From Aestuariivita boseongensis (GTDB lineage Bacteria; Pseudomonadota; Alphaproteobacteria; Rhodobacterales; Rhodobacteraceae): 64,000 nucleotides of DNA. The position numbers and the translations under genes are program-made. Numbering within the stretch: position 1 is the first letter of the stretch; every line of letters starts with the position of its first letter. The notes under the pieces were generated by a model. The model saw only the letters and a program-made list of their open reading frames with translations, was not told where the DNA came from and did not search any database. Location of the stretch: the NCBI RefSeq assembly GCF_001262635.1, contig NZ_JXYH01000003.1, forward strand, positions 62,001 to 126,000, given 5' to 3'. Below are positions 1 through 9,093 of the stretch, piece after piece.

Positions 1-223
1 TTAAGACGGTCCTTCGCCGCCTGAATTCTGTGCACATGCACCGCGACCCGTCCAAGCGGGCCACCCTGATCCCAAACCATATCCTCTCACCGATCAATGG
101 TTTTTCTTTGAGGGCCTTCCGCGCCCGTCGCGGTCAAATCTCTGTCCTGCAAGGAAAATTCCGCCCCAAAACCAAGGATGTAAGGCGCGGGGGCACGATT
201 GACCCAGCGGTAACCACCCGTGA

Positions 224-256
224 CTGGACTCAGATCACCCAGCAGACTGGCCCTAA
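224..256 (+). promoter_or_regulatory. Candidate TauR-type operator upstream of tpa
   Basis: Two direct half-sites, CTGGACTCAG (224-233) and CTGGCCCTAA (247-256), lie 23 bp apart, about two helical turns, 98-130 bp before the tpa start. From memory, the taurine regulator TauR of Rhodobacter capsulatus binds direct CTGGACYTAA repeats; each copy here matches part of that. A TTGCAC hexamer at 262-267 could be a -35 element, but no convincing -10 follows. The rest of 1-353 holds no gene I can support. Confidence 0.4.
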
Positions 257-353
257 CCCAATTGCACAAATCCTTCGCATGTACGAATAAAGTGGGATCA
301 AAGCCGCAATCCGGCTTGCCCCGCCGCGCACATCCATAAGGGAGAAGGACGTC

Positions 354-1745
354 ATGGACGGCACGTTCAATGAAAACGACATCAGCCACGTGGTCGAAGC
401 CGACCGCAGCCACATCTGGCACCACCTGACCCAGCACAAACCCTATGAAACCTCCGATCCCCGCATCATCGTCGAAGGCAAGGGCATGAAAGTGTGGGAC
501 CAGAAGGGCAAGGAACATCTCGACGGCGTCTCGGGCGCGGTCTGGACGGTGAATGTGGGCTATGGCCGTGAAAGCATCGCCAACGCCGTGCGCGACCAGC
601 TGATCAAGCTGAACTATTTTGCCGGTGCCGCCGGGTCTGTCCCCGGTGCGATTTTTGCCGAACGCCTGATCGACAAGATGCCGGGCATGAGCCGCGTCTA
701 TTACTGCAACTCCGGCTCCGAGGCGAACGAGAAAGCCTTTAAGATGGTCCGCCAGATTGCGCATGCAAAATACGGCGGCAAGAAGCACAAGATCCTCTAC
801 CGCGACCGCGACTATCACGGCACCACCATCGGCTGCCTCAGCGCGGGCGGTCAGGACGAACGCAACGCCCAATACGGCCCCTTCGCACCGGGCTTTGTGC
901 GCGTACCCCACTGCCTGGAATACCGCAAACACGAACAGGACGGCGCGCCGGATCAGAACTACGGCGAATGGGCCGCAGATCAGATCGAGGCGGTCATCCT
1001 GCGCGAAGGCCCCGACACCGTGGGCGCACTCTGCCTCGAACCCGTGACCGCAGGTGGCGGCGTCATCACCCCGCCAGAGGGCTATTGGGAACTTGTGCAG
1101 GAGATCTGCAAGAAATACGACATCCTGCTGCATATCGACGAGGTTGTCTGCGGTGTGGGCCGCACCGGTACATGGTTCGGCTATCAGAACTACGGCGTGA
1201 AACCCGACATGGTGACCATGGCCAAGGGCGTTGCCTCCGGCTATGCCGCCATCGCCTGCCTTGTCACCACCGAAGAGGTGTTCGAGAAATTCAAGGACGC
1301 CCCCGAAGACAAGCTGAACTATTTCCGCGACATCTCCACCTTCGGCGGCTGCACCGCGGGCCCTGCGGCGGCCATCGAAAACATGCGCATCATCGAAGAT
1401 GAAGGCCTGCTGCAAAACACCCTCGACATGGGCGAACGCCTGATGGGCAATCTCCATGCCCTGATGGAGAAACACGCCGTGATCGGCGATGTGCGCGGCA
1501 AGGGCCTCTTCTGCGGGGCCGAACTGGTGGCGGATCGCGGCACCAGGGATCCGGTGGACGAAAAGCTGGCCCAAGCGGTCGTGGCGGATTGCATGGCGCA
1601 AGGGGTGATTATCGGCGTGACCAACCGCTCGGTGCCCGGCAAGAACAACACGCTCTGCTTCTCGCCCGCGCTGATCGCGACACCCGACGATATCGACCAC
1701 CTGACCGATGCCGTCGACCAGGCCCTGGGCCGCGTGTTCGGATAA
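354..1745 (+). CDS. tpa: Taurine--pyruvate aminotransferase (class III, PLP-dependent)
   Basis: Transfers the amino group of taurine to pyruvate, giving sulfoacetaldehyde and alanine, the first step of taurine dissimilation in roseobacters. The 463-residue length fits the omega-aminotransferase family. The N-terminus (MDGTFNENDISHVVEADRSH) is the form I recognise from Rhodobacterales Tpa. Visible family features are the NSGSEAN phosphate-binding segment, the DYHG loop, the HIDEVVCGVGRTG cofactor-aspartate motif and MAKGVASGYAAI carrying the Schiff-base lysine. The start is supported by AAGGA 5 nt upstream. The gene stands alone; xsc, pta and tauR are not in the window, so sulfoacetaldehyde processing must be encoded elsewhere. 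A related pyruvate transaminase with another amine donor is the main alternative. Confidence 0.85.
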   Translation: MDGTFNENDISHVVEADRSHIWHHLTQHKPYETSDPRIIVEGKGMKVWDQKGKEHLDGVSGAVWTVNVGYGRESIANAVRDQLIKLNYFAGAAGSVPGAIFAERLIDKMPGMSRVYYCNSGSEANEKAFKMVRQIAHAKYGGKKHKILYRDRDYHGTTIGCLSAGGQDERNAQYGPFAPGFVRVPHCLEYRKHEQDGAPDQNYGEWAADQIEAVILREGPDTVGALCLEPVTAGGGVITPPEGYWELVQEICKKYDILLHIDEVVCGVGRTGTWFGYQNYGVKPDMVTMAKGVASGYAAIACLVTTEEVFEKFKDAPEDKLNYFRDISTFGGCTAGPAAAIENMRIIEDEGLLQNTLDMGERLMGNLHALMEKHAVIGDVRGKGLFCGAELVADRGTRDPVDEKLAQAVVADCMAQGVIIGVTNRSVPGKNNTLCFSPALIATPDDIDHLTDAVDQALGRVFG

Positions 1746-1757
1746 AAACCCAAACGC

Positions 1758-1778
1758 GCCCCGGACCTGATCCGGGGC
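1758..1778. repeat. 21-bp palindromic repeat, copy 1
   Basis: GCCCCGGA-CCTGA-TCCGGGGC, 8-bp arms around a 5-nt centre, starting 12 nt after the tpa stop. The same 8-5-8 design recurs at 10492, 10531, 62817 and 62854. It may act as a weak terminator for tpa, but no T-run follows. The remainder of 1746-2067 has one more GC hairpin (CGCCCC/GGGGCG, 1820-1842) and no gene I can support. Confidence 0.75.
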
Positions 1779-2067
1779 CTCTCCCTCTCACAGACCTGGG
1801 ACGCGACCCTCACATTTCGCGCCCCAGGCCTGCTTCGGGGCGTTCAGCGAAAAGGATGCCTGACACGCATCCCCTATGGCCCGCAGCCGATTGCCCCAGC
1901 CAGGCCAAACTCTCAACCATCCCTTTCCATTCGGCAAATCCACCGCGCGGCGCGTTAACGCCCGCGCCGGTCATACAAACCGGTGCGCGGGTTGTGCACC
2001 AGCTTTGCACGCACATCATACCGCCAAATCCCTTAGAAAAGGGGCGTTAACCTTGTTCTTGAGAGTG

Positions 2068-4245
2068 TTAACGGTCGCCGCCCGAGGGGCGCGGCGCCTG
2101 CCCGCCACCATTTCCGCCAAAGATGTCACGCAGCATCCGGTCCAGGATCCCCTCCACCGTCTGCGGCTGCCCGCCCCGGTCCTGCGGCGCCCCGCGCGGC
2201 ACCAGCACCGGCAGCGGCCGTACCGGCAGGCCGTCATGTACCCGCAGCATCGTCTCCCGCCAGATCTCCGCCGGCAGCCCGCCGCCCGTTACGCCGGACA
2301 GGGGTGTATTGTCGTCATAGCCCATCCAGACACCCGCGACGTAATCGGCGGTGAAGCCAATGAACCAGGCATCGCGCGCCGCCTGTGTCGTGCCTGTCTT
2401 GCCCGCCGCCTGCCTGTCGGGCAGCGCGGCCCGGCGCCCCGATCCTTCACTGACCACCTTCTCCATCATCCAGATCAGCTGGCGCGCGGCATCTTCCTGC
2501 AACACCCGTTCGCCGATCCCGCCATCCGTGCCCATCAGCGGCGCATCATCGCCCAACAGGCGCAGTTCAAGCATGCCGTAGGGCTCCACCGCCGATCCGC
2601 CGTTCAGGATGCCGGCATAGGCGCCCGTCATCTCGATCAGCGTGCTTTCCGACGCCCCAAGCGCCAGCGCCGGACCCAGGGCCAGATCGCTCTCGATCCC
2701 AAAGCCCTCGGCCACCGTCCGCACCGCCTCGCGCCCCACGGATTCCGAGATCTTCACAGCCGGTATATTCAGAGAATCCTTCAGCGCCTGCGTCAGCGTC
2801 ACTCGCCCGAAGAACTGATTGGTATAGTTGCGCGGGCACCATTCGCCCGATCCGGGGATGTTCATGCAGAACGGCGCATCCTCGACCGTATCCAGCGGTG
2901 AATAGCCAAGATCCAGCGCTGCGCCATAGACGAAGGGCTTGAACGAAGACCCCGTCTGCCGCAGCGCCTGCGTGGCGCGGTTGAAGGCACCGGCCACCTG
3001 CGTCTTGCGTCCGCCCACCATGGCGCGCACGGCGCCGTCGGCGCTCATTACGACGATTGCGGCCTGCGCTTTCGATCCCTCGCGCACCTTGTTTTCAAAG
3101 ATCTCCAGCATCGCATCCTCGGCCGCCTTCTGCAGCCGCTGATCCAACGTGGTGCGAATGATCACATCCTCGGTCGTGTTGCGCGTGAAATACTCCGGCC
3201 CCGACGACATCACCCAATCGGCGAAATAGCCCCCCGCACGCGCCGCTGCCGCCTCGCTCAACTCGGCCGGGTTGGCGGTCGCATAGGCCCTCTCGCTGTC
3301 ACTCAGATAGCCCTGCTCGTTCATCAGCCGCAGGATCGTTGCCGCCCGATTTTGCGACCGCTGAAGATCATTCGTGGGCGCGAACCGCGTCGGCGCCACC
3401 AGAAGCCCCGCCAGCATCGCCGCCTCCGACGGGTTCACCTCGGCCGCCGACTTCCCGAAATAGCGCTGGCTTGCCGCCTCAAACCCCCGCGCGCCCGCGC
3501 CCAGGAACGCGCGGTTCATGTAAATCGTCAGGATTTCGTCCTTGGAGTATTTCAGCTCCATCGCCAGCGCATAGATCGCTTCTTTCGCCTTGCGCGACAG
3601 CGATCCCCGCCGGCAATCGGCTTCATACTGCGCCTCGGTCAGACCAGAATTCGGATCATACGGTTCTCCCAGACACAACAGCTTTGCGGTCTGCTGCGTG
3701 ATGGTCGATCCGCCATGGCCCGACAGCGGCCCGCGCCCTTCGCTCAGGTTGATGCGCACGGCGCTTGCGATGCCACGCGGGCTGACACCGAAATGGCGGT
3801 AAAAGCGGCGGTCTTCCGTCGCGATGATGGCGTTCTTCAGATGGGGCGAGACCGTGTCCGCCGTGACCACGCCGCCAAACTGCTCCCCCCGCCAGGCAAA
3901 AACCGCGCCGTCCCGGTCCAGCATGGTCACAGATCCGCGCGCGCGCCCATCCAAAAGCGCGGTGACATCGGGCAGCGACAGATATTGCACGCCCACGAAG
4001 ATGCCAAGGATGGCAGCGGCCAGCGCACTGACGCGCCAGGTCACCCACCAGACCAACCGCGCGATCCAGCCCAGAACCGCGCCGATCCAGCCACGCAGTC
4101 CGGGCTTGCGCGCAGTCCTTTTACGCCTGGTGGTTTTTTTGGGCTTTGACTTGGTGGTCTTCCGCTTAGCCGCCGCCTTTGACGATCCGGAAGGATACCG
4201 CCGTTCTGCAACCAAAGGCGGTTTCCGCCGTCGTGAATCACTCAT
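2068..4245 (-). CDS. Class A penicillin-binding protein (PBP1A family)
   Basis: Bifunctional peptidoglycan synthase, 725 residues, anchored in the inner membrane with its catalytic domains in the periplasm. A long basic cytoplasmic tail rich in K/R (residues 1-50) precedes one membrane helix (about 60-90). The GT51 glycosyltransferase domain follows, with EDRRFYRHFG (catalytic Glu144) and GGSTITQQTAK (178-188). The transpeptidase has SSFK with Ser433/Lys436, SLN at 491-493 and KTGTT at 616-620. All catalytic motifs are intact. It is divergent from glnK, so the 254-bp gap holds both promoters. The tail ends in a G/P-rich low-complexity segment. Confidence 0.9.
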   Translation of the reverse strand: MSDSRRRKPPLVAERRYPSGSSKAAAKRKTTKSKPKKTTRRKRTARKPGLRGWIGAVLGWIARLVWWVTWRVSALAAAILGIFVGVQYLSLPDVTALLDGRARGSVTMLDRDGAVFAWRGEQFGGVVTADTVSPHLKNAIIATEDRRFYRHFGVSPRGIASAVRINLSEGRGPLSGHGGSTITQQTAKLLCLGEPYDPNSGLTEAQYEADCRRGSLSRKAKEAIYALAMELKYSKDEILTIYMNRAFLGAGARGFEAASQRYFGKSAAEVNPSEAAMLAGLLVAPTRFAPTNDLQRSQNRAATILRLMNEQGYLSDSERAYATANPAELSEAAAARAGGYFADWVMSSGPEYFTRNTTEDVIIRTTLDQRLQKAAEDAMLEIFENKVREGSKAQAAIVVMSADGAVRAMVGGRKTQVAGAFNRATQALRQTGSSFKPFVYGAALDLGYSPLDTVEDAPFCMNIPGSGEWCPRNYTNQFFGRVTLTQALKDSLNIPAVKISESVGREAVRTVAEGFGIESDLALGPALALGASESTLIEMTGAYAGILNGGSAVEPYGMLELRLLGDDAPLMGTDGGIGERVLQEDAARQLIWMMEKVVSEGSGRRAALPDRQAAGKTGTTQAARDAWFIGFTADYVAGVWMGYDDNTPLSGVTGGGLPAEIWRETMLRVHDGLPVRPLPVLVPRGAPQDRGGQPQTVEGILDRMLRDIFGGNGGGQAPRPSGGDR

Positions 4246-4339
4246 ACTGCGCCCTGCCCGGCCTTTGTTTTAAGCTACCATAACCGCTTCTGTGCCGTTT
4301 GTTGAGACCGGTTCAAACCAAATTCACGCCTTCTCGATG

Positions 4340-4374
4340 TGCACAATTTTTAATCATAATCCGAAATTTGTGCA
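4340..4374. promoter_or_regulatory. Candidate nitrogen-regulator operator ahead of glnK-amtB
   Basis: An inverted repeat, TGCACAA (4340-4346) and TTGTGCA (4368-4374), lies in an AT-rich stretch about 125-160 bp before glnK. The GCAC/GTGC half-sites resemble NtrC binding sites. Rhodobacter NtrC activates sigma70-type promoters, and I see no sigma54 -24/-12 element here. The site could equally serve the divergent penicillin-binding protein gene. Confidence 0.4.
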
Positions 4375-4412
4375 AAAATTATGCAACTTCGCGGAATCCG
4401 GGGACCATCTGA

Positions 4413-4838
<426 letters not shown>

Positions 4839-4866
4839 TCACAGCTGCAACCTAGGGATACGCAAT

Positions 4867-6180
4867 ATGAAAAACTTTAAGGTACTTGCCACCGCAGCAG
4901 CGCTGACCGCGCTGCCGACGCTGGCACTCGCGCAGGACGCCGCGCCCGGCTTTGACGAGATCGGCCCCTATATCATGACGACCCTGCTGTTCTGTATGGC
5001 AGGCTTCCTGGTCTTCTTCATGGCTGCTGGTTTTGCCATGCTCGAAGGCGGTCTGGTGCGTTCGAAAAACGTCACCATGCAGATGACCAAGAACATCGGT
5101 CTCTATTCGATTGCGGCCATCATGTATTGGCTGATGGGCTTCAACCTGATGTATCCGGGCGACTTCAACGGCTATGTCGGCTCGTTCTTCGTGCCCACCG
5201 TGCTGGACCCGGTTGGCGTCTCGGCTGAGGACGCGGCACTTGATTACGCCTCCGTCGGCTCGGACTTCTTCTTCCAGCTGGTGTTTGTTGCTGCCACCGC
5301 CTCGATCGTGTCGGGTGCGCTGGCTGAGCGTATCAAGCTTTGGCCCTTCCTGATCTTCGTCGTCGTTCTGACCGGCGTGATGTACCCGATCTCGGGCTCC
5401 TGGCAGTGGGGCGGCGGCTGGCTGTCTGAGATGGGCTTCTCCGACTTCGCCGGTTCGACTGTTGTGCACTCGGTCGGTGGCTGGGCTGCTCTGGCTGGTG
5501 CGATTGTGCTGGGTCCGCGTCTGGGCAAGTACAAGGACGGCAAAGTGAACCCGATGCCCGGTTCGAACCTGGCGCTGGCCACATTGGGGACATTCATCCT
5601 GTGGCTGGGTTGGTTCGGCTTCAACGGCGGCTCGCAGCTGGCAATGGGCACCGTGGGTGACGTGTCGGACGTTAGCCGGATCTTTGCAAACACCAACATG
5701 GCAGCTGCTGCCGGTGCGGTGACCGCTCTGATCCTGACCCAGGTTCTCTACAAAAAGCCTGACTTGACCATGGTTCTGAACGGCGCACTGGCGGGCCTCG
5801 TGTCCATCACGGCCGAACCTCTGGCACCCACGCTCTTCGGTGCTCTGTGGATCGGTGCCATCGGTGGTGTGATCGTGGTTCTGACCGTGCCGATGCTGGA
5901 CAAGCTGAAAATCGACGACGTTGTCGGCGCCATCCCGGTCCACCTGTTCGCAGGCATCTGGGGCACCATCGCGGTTGTGTTCTACAACTCCGACGCCTCG
6001 CTGGGTACGCAAATCACAGGTATTGTGGCCTATGGTGTGTTCACCTTCGTCGCCAGCCTTGTGGTGTGGTTCATCCTCAAAGCGGTCATGGGCATCCGTG
6101 TCAGCGAAGAGGACGAGATCAACGGTCTGGACATGTCCGAACTGGGCATGGAGGCATACCCGGAATTCTCCAAAGGCTGA
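4867..6180 (+). CDS. amtB: Ammonium transporter AmtB
   Basis: Inner-membrane ammonium channel, 437 residues including a signal peptide that probably ends at ALA-QDA. Eleven hydrophobic segments are expected. The MAAGFAMLEGGLVRSKN region and the ALAERIK, VVHSVGGWAAL and HLFAGIWGT segments are conserved Amt/Rh signatures, the last carrying a pore histidine. The start at 4867 has AGGGA upstream and gives a proper signal peptide; longer reading would run into glnK. It is co-transcribed with glnK, whose product plugs the channel when ammonium is plentiful. A strong terminator follows. Confidence 0.95.
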   Translation: MKNFKVLATAAALTALPTLALAQDAAPGFDEIGPYIMTTLLFCMAGFLVFFMAAGFAMLEGGLVRSKNVTMQMTKNIGLYSIAAIMYWLMGFNLMYPGDFNGYVGSFFVPTVLDPVGVSAEDAALDYASVGSDFFFQLVFVAATASIVSGALAERIKLWPFLIFVVVLTGVMYPISGSWQWGGGWLSEMGFSDFAGSTVVHSVGGWAALAGAIVLGPRLGKYKDGKVNPMPGSNLALATLGTFILWLGWFGFNGGSQLAMGTVGDVSDVSRIFANTNMAAAAGAVTALILTQVLYKKPDLTMVLNGALAGLVSITAEPLAPTLFGALWIGAIGGVIVVLTVPMLDKLKIDDVVGAIPVHLFAGIWGTIAVVFYNSDASLGTQITGIVAYGVFTFVASLVVWFILKAVMGIRVSEEDEINGLDMSELGMEAYPEFSKG

Positions 6181-6210
6181 TATCTCCTTCCGTCAGTCTT
6201 AGATCAACTG

Positions 6211-6236
6211 CCCGGGCGTTCGCGCCCGGGTTTTTT
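6211..6236 (+). terminator. Rho-independent terminator of glnK-amtB
   Basis: CCCGGGCG-TTCG-CGCCCGGG followed by TTTTTT: a perfect 8-bp stem with a UUCG tetraloop 30 nt after the amtB stop. Confidence 0.95.
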
Positions 6237-6297
6237 GTTGTGTGGGGTATTTTTGGCCGGAAAGAAGCAGGACGGTGCGCCCGGTCATCGACGCATA

Positions 6298-6329
6298 AGA
6301 AAACCCCCCGCCGGAGGGTCCGTCGGGGG
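6298..6329 (-). terminator. Rho-independent terminator of the sseA-aminotransferase operon
   Basis: On the minus strand CCCCCG...CGGGGG forms an outer 6-bp stem and CGGA/TCCG an inner one with a 3-nt loop, followed by TTTTCTTAT. It lies just past the aminotransferase stop at 6353. Confidence 0.85.
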
Positions 6330-6352
6330 CGTTTCAAGCAGGCAACAATGGC

Positions 6353-7537
6353 TCAGACGCCGACGTCGACAATCGCCTTGGCAAGGATCGGAATCGTTTT
6401 CTGGTTCAGCCCGGCAATGTTCATCCGGCTGTCCCCGATCATGTAGATGCCATGTTCGACGCGCAGCTTTTCAACCAGCTCAGGCGAAGCGCCGAGGCGC
6501 GAGAACATGCCACGGTGCTGCGCCAGGAAGGCAAAGCGGTCCGAGCCGGTGAGGCGCTGAAGCTCATCGGCTAGGCTCTGACGCAGGCCCAGCATTGACA
6601 GGCGCACATCTTCAAGCTCTTTCGCCCAATCCGCACGCAGATCGTCATCGTTCAGGATCATGGTGACAAGACGCGCGCCGTGATCCGGCGGGAAGGAATA
6701 GTTCTGCCGGTTCAGGAAGGCCAGCGTGTCCTGGTTCAGACCGCGCGCACCGGCATCCTGTGACACCGCCATCAAAAGGCCGGTCCGTTCGCGGTAGATG
6801 CCGAAATTCTTCGAACAGCTGGCCGCGATCAGGCATTCCGACACGCTTGAGACCACCAGCCGCGTCGCTTCGGCATCCGCTTCAAGCCCGTCACCAAAGC
6901 CCTGATAAGCGATGTCGATCATCGGCAGCGCGCCACGGTCGTTCAGAACGTCAATGACGGCTTTCCATTCCACCAGGTTCAGGTTGGCCCCGGTCGGGTT
7001 GTGGCAGCAGCCATGCAGCAGAACAACATCGCCCTCACGCACCTGCTTGAGATCCTCCAGCATGCCATCAAAATCCACCGCACGGGTGTCATCGTCGAAA
7101 TAGCGATACATTACCGTCTCGATCCCCAGGTAGTTCAGAATCGAGATATGATTGGGCCAGGTCGGATTGCTAACGAAAACGCGCGCATCCGGGTTAGCCA
7201 TCTGGATCATCTCGAACGCCTGACGCACCGCGCCCGTGCCGCCCGGGGTTGCCGCCGCCGCAACCGTATCACGCAGCACCGCATCGCCCAGGATCAGCTT
7301 GATCATCGCATCGGAAAAGGCAGGATCGCCCACCAGCCCGACATAGGCTTTGGTCTCCTGTTCCTCCCACAGGCGGTGTTCGGCGGCCTTAATCGCGCGC
7401 ATCACCGGTGTGACCCCTTCGGCGTTCTTGTAGACACCCACACCCAAGTCGATTTTCTGGTCGCGCGGGTCCTCGCGATACATCTGCATCAGGGCCAGGA
7501 TTTTGTCGGCAGGCTGCGCCTTGAGACGATCGAACAT
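6353..7537 (-). CDS. Class I aromatic/aspartate aminotransferase
   Basis: PLP-dependent transaminase of the AspC/TyrB group, 394 residues. The N-terminus (MFDRLKAQPADKILALMQMY) and GVGVYKN segment are typical. The cofactor-binding NPTG, the aspartate in IDIAYQGFG and the Schiff-base lysine in CSKNFGIYRER are all present. Its substrate pair is probably aspartate or an aromatic amino acid with 2-oxoglutarate; sequence alone does not separate AspC from TyrB. The start at 7537 is fixed by TGATG overlap with the sseA stop (1 bp), which implies translational coupling. Cysteine transamination to 3-mercaptopyruvate would functionally link the two genes, but that is inference. Confidence 0.88.
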   Translation of the reverse strand: MFDRLKAQPADKILALMQMYREDPRDQKIDLGVGVYKNAEGVTPVMRAIKAAEHRLWEEQETKAYVGLVGDPAFSDAMIKLILGDAVLRDTVAAAATPGGTGAVRQAFEMIQMANPDARVFVSNPTWPNHISILNYLGIETVMYRYFDDDTRAVDFDGMLEDLKQVREGDVVLLHGCCHNPTGANLNLVEWKAVIDVLNDRGALPMIDIAYQGFGDGLEADAEATRLVVSSVSECLIAASCSKNFGIYRERTGLLMAVSQDAGARGLNQDTLAFLNRQNYSFPPDHGARLVTMILNDDDLRADWAKELEDVRLSMLGLRQSLADELQRLTGSDRFAFLAQHRGMFSRLGASPELVEKLRVEHGIYMIGDSRMNIAGLNQKTIPILAKAIVDVGV

Positions 7538-8394
7538 CAGTTTTCTCCGGTGGCAACGGGCACAGTGGGGAACGCCCCCCATTCGGCCCAGGATCCGTCA
7601 TAAACGGACCAGTCATCTTTACCCAAACGCTCCATGGCGAGGGCGAGGATACAGGCCGTAACGCCCGATCCGCAGGTGGTGATGGCGGGTTTGGCAAGGT
7701 CGATACCTGCCGCATCAAAAGCCGCGCGCAAACCGGCGGCGTCTTTCATCGTGCCATCGTCATTCATCAGTGCCTGATAGGGCAGATTTTTGGAACCGGG
7801 GATGTGGCCTGCGCGCAGACCCTCACGCGGTTCAGGCTCAGAGCCTGCAAAACGGCCTGGCGAACGGGCATCGACGATCTCAACATCACCCAGTTTCGAG
7901 GCAGATGAGACCTGCGTCACATCCCGCACCAGCTGGTTTTGCACGCGCACGGTCATGTGCCGGTCGCGGACCATGGGCGGCAGATCCTCGATCTCGCGCC
8001 CCTCGGCCTGCCATCTGGGGAAACCGCCATCCAGCACGGCGACATTCTCTTGCCCCATCAACCGGAACAGCCACCAGACCCGCGCGGCTGACACGACGCC
8101 CGCCCCGTCATAGATCACCACCTGATGGCCGTCGCCCACGCCCATGGCGCGCATGCGGCTCATGAATTTCTCGGCCGGTGGCGCCATATGCGGCAGGTCC
8201 GAGCGTAGGTCGGAAATCTCGTCAATATCGAAAAACCGCGCGCCGGGGATATGGGCGGCGTCATATTCGGCTTTCGGGTCACGGCCCGCAGCGGGCAGAT
8301 ACCACGACCCGTCAAGGATACGCAGGTCAGGATCTTTGAGGTGAGCCGCCAGCCATTCGGTGGACACCAGCGTTTTGGGATCGTCAGCAGACAT
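7537..8394 (-). CDS. sseA: 3-mercaptopyruvate sulfurtransferase
   Basis: Two-rhodanese-domain enzyme (285 residues) that moves sulfane sulfur from 3-mercaptopyruvate to thiol acceptors or cyanide. The inactive N-terminal rhodanese repeat covers about residues 10-140. The C-terminal repeat carries the active-site loop CGSGVTA, the form typical of mercaptopyruvate rather than thiosulfate enzymes. Start chosen at ATG 8394 (MSADDPK...): AAAGGA lies 9 nt before it, whereas it abuts the alternative ATG at 8403. An aminotransferase that could feed it 3-mercaptopyruvate follows with a 1-bp overlap. Confidence 0.9.
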   Translation of the reverse strand: MSADDPKTLVSTEWLAAHLKDPDLRILDGSWYLPAAGRDPKAEYDAAHIPGARFFDIDEISDLRSDLPHMAPPAEKFMSRMRAMGVGDGHQVVIYDGAGVVSAARVWWLFRLMGQENVAVLDGGFPRWQAEGREIEDLPPMVRDRHMTVRVQNQLVRDVTQVSSASKLGDVEIVDARSPGRFAGSEPEPREGLRAGHIPGSKNLPYQALMNDDGTMKDAAGLRAAFDAAGIDLAKPAITTCGSGVTACILALAMERLGKDDWSVYDGSWAEWGAFPTVPVATGEN

Positions 8395-8465
8395 GGAGGA
8401 CATTCCTTTGGGCAACGCTCGTGTGCTTAACGCTTCATGGGCTATACTGGCAAGGCCGTGTACAG

Positions 8466-8576
8466 CATTTTCCGACGCGGAAAATGGATGGGAAACTGAC
8501 GCAGTTTCCCCGCGCTCCATTCCAAGCGATGTGCATTTTTGCGTCAAAAATGCCCCGGAAACTGCGTCAGTTTCCG
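8466..8576. repeat. Cluster of four palindromes between sseA and smpB
   Basis: Four perfect palindromes, each with a 3-nt ACG or CGT centre, fill this gap. P1 (8466-8486) is CATTTTCCG-ACG-CGGAAAATG. P2 (8490-8510) is GGGAAACTG-ACG-CAGTTTCCC. P3 (8533-8553) is GCATTTTTG-CGT-CAAAAATGC. P4 (8556-8576) is CGGAAACTG-CGT-CAGTTTCCG. The 19-bp core of P4 is the exact reverse complement of that of P2, and P3 resembles inverted P1. P4 abuts the smpB stop codon. The pattern is that of a mosaic REP/BIME-like element. Confidence 0.85.
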
Positions 8577-9053
8577 TCAGCGGTTATCCTTCAGCAACCG
8601 CTGCTTCTGGCGCGACCAATCCCGCTTGGCCTGGGTTTCGCGCTTGTCGACATTCTTCTTGCCCTTGGCAACGCCCAGCTTGATCTTGGCCATGCCGCGA
8701 TGGTTGAAATACATCACCATCGGCACCAGCGTCATGCCCTTGCGTTGGGTCGCATTCCACAGATCGGCCATTTCCTTGCGGCTGACCAGAAGCTTCCGGC
8801 GCCGACGTTCTTCATGCTTGAAAGACTTGGCCTGCGCATAGGGCGGGATATAGCTGTTGACCAGCCACAGTTCCCCATCTTCGACCGCGGCATAGCTTTC
8901 GGCGATATTGCCGCCGCCTTCGCGCAGAGATTTCACCTCGGACCCTTCAAGGACGATACCGCATTCGATATCCCGCTCGATCGCGTAATCGAACCGCGCG
9001 CGCCGGTTCTCGGCGATGACCTTGTAATTCGGATCTGATTTCTTCTGTGCCAT
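8577..9053 (-). CDS. smpB: SsrA-binding protein SmpB
   Basis: Binds tmRNA and brings it to stalled ribosomes for trans-translation. The 158 residues match the family length. The start [11 protein letters not shown] at 9053 is the standard SmpB opening; reading further upstream only adds an unrelated arginine/glycine-rich extension. Conserved blocks are [30 protein letters not shown] and the basic C-terminal tail [17 protein letters not shown]. No ssrA gene was seen in the window. The transcript would run into the palindrome cluster immediately after the stop. Confidence 0.96.
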   Translation of the reverse strand: MAQKKSDPNYKVIAENRRARFDYAIERDIECGIVLEGSEVKSLREGGGNIAESYAAVEDGELWLVNSYIPPYAQAKSFKHEERRRRKLLVSRKEMADLWNATQRKGMTLVPMVMYFNHRGMAKIKLGVAKGKKNVDKRETQAKRDWSRQKQRLLKDNR

Positions 9054-9093
9054 GGCGCGCAGATGTAGGGGCTGCGCCGCCGCTCTACAAGCC

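Noticed and set aside
87-1700. Long minus-strand open frame opposite tpa
   Set aside because: It is the complement of a strongly conserved aminotransferase gene; the translated protein has no recognisable domain and is a high-GC shadow.
4852-6012. Long minus-strand frame opposite amtB
   Set aside because: Low-complexity His/Gln/Asp-rich translation, no start context, and amtB is certain on the other strand.
8466-8576. Possible CRISPR array
   Set aside because: Only four short palindromes of two unrelated unit types, no uniform spacers and no cas genes.
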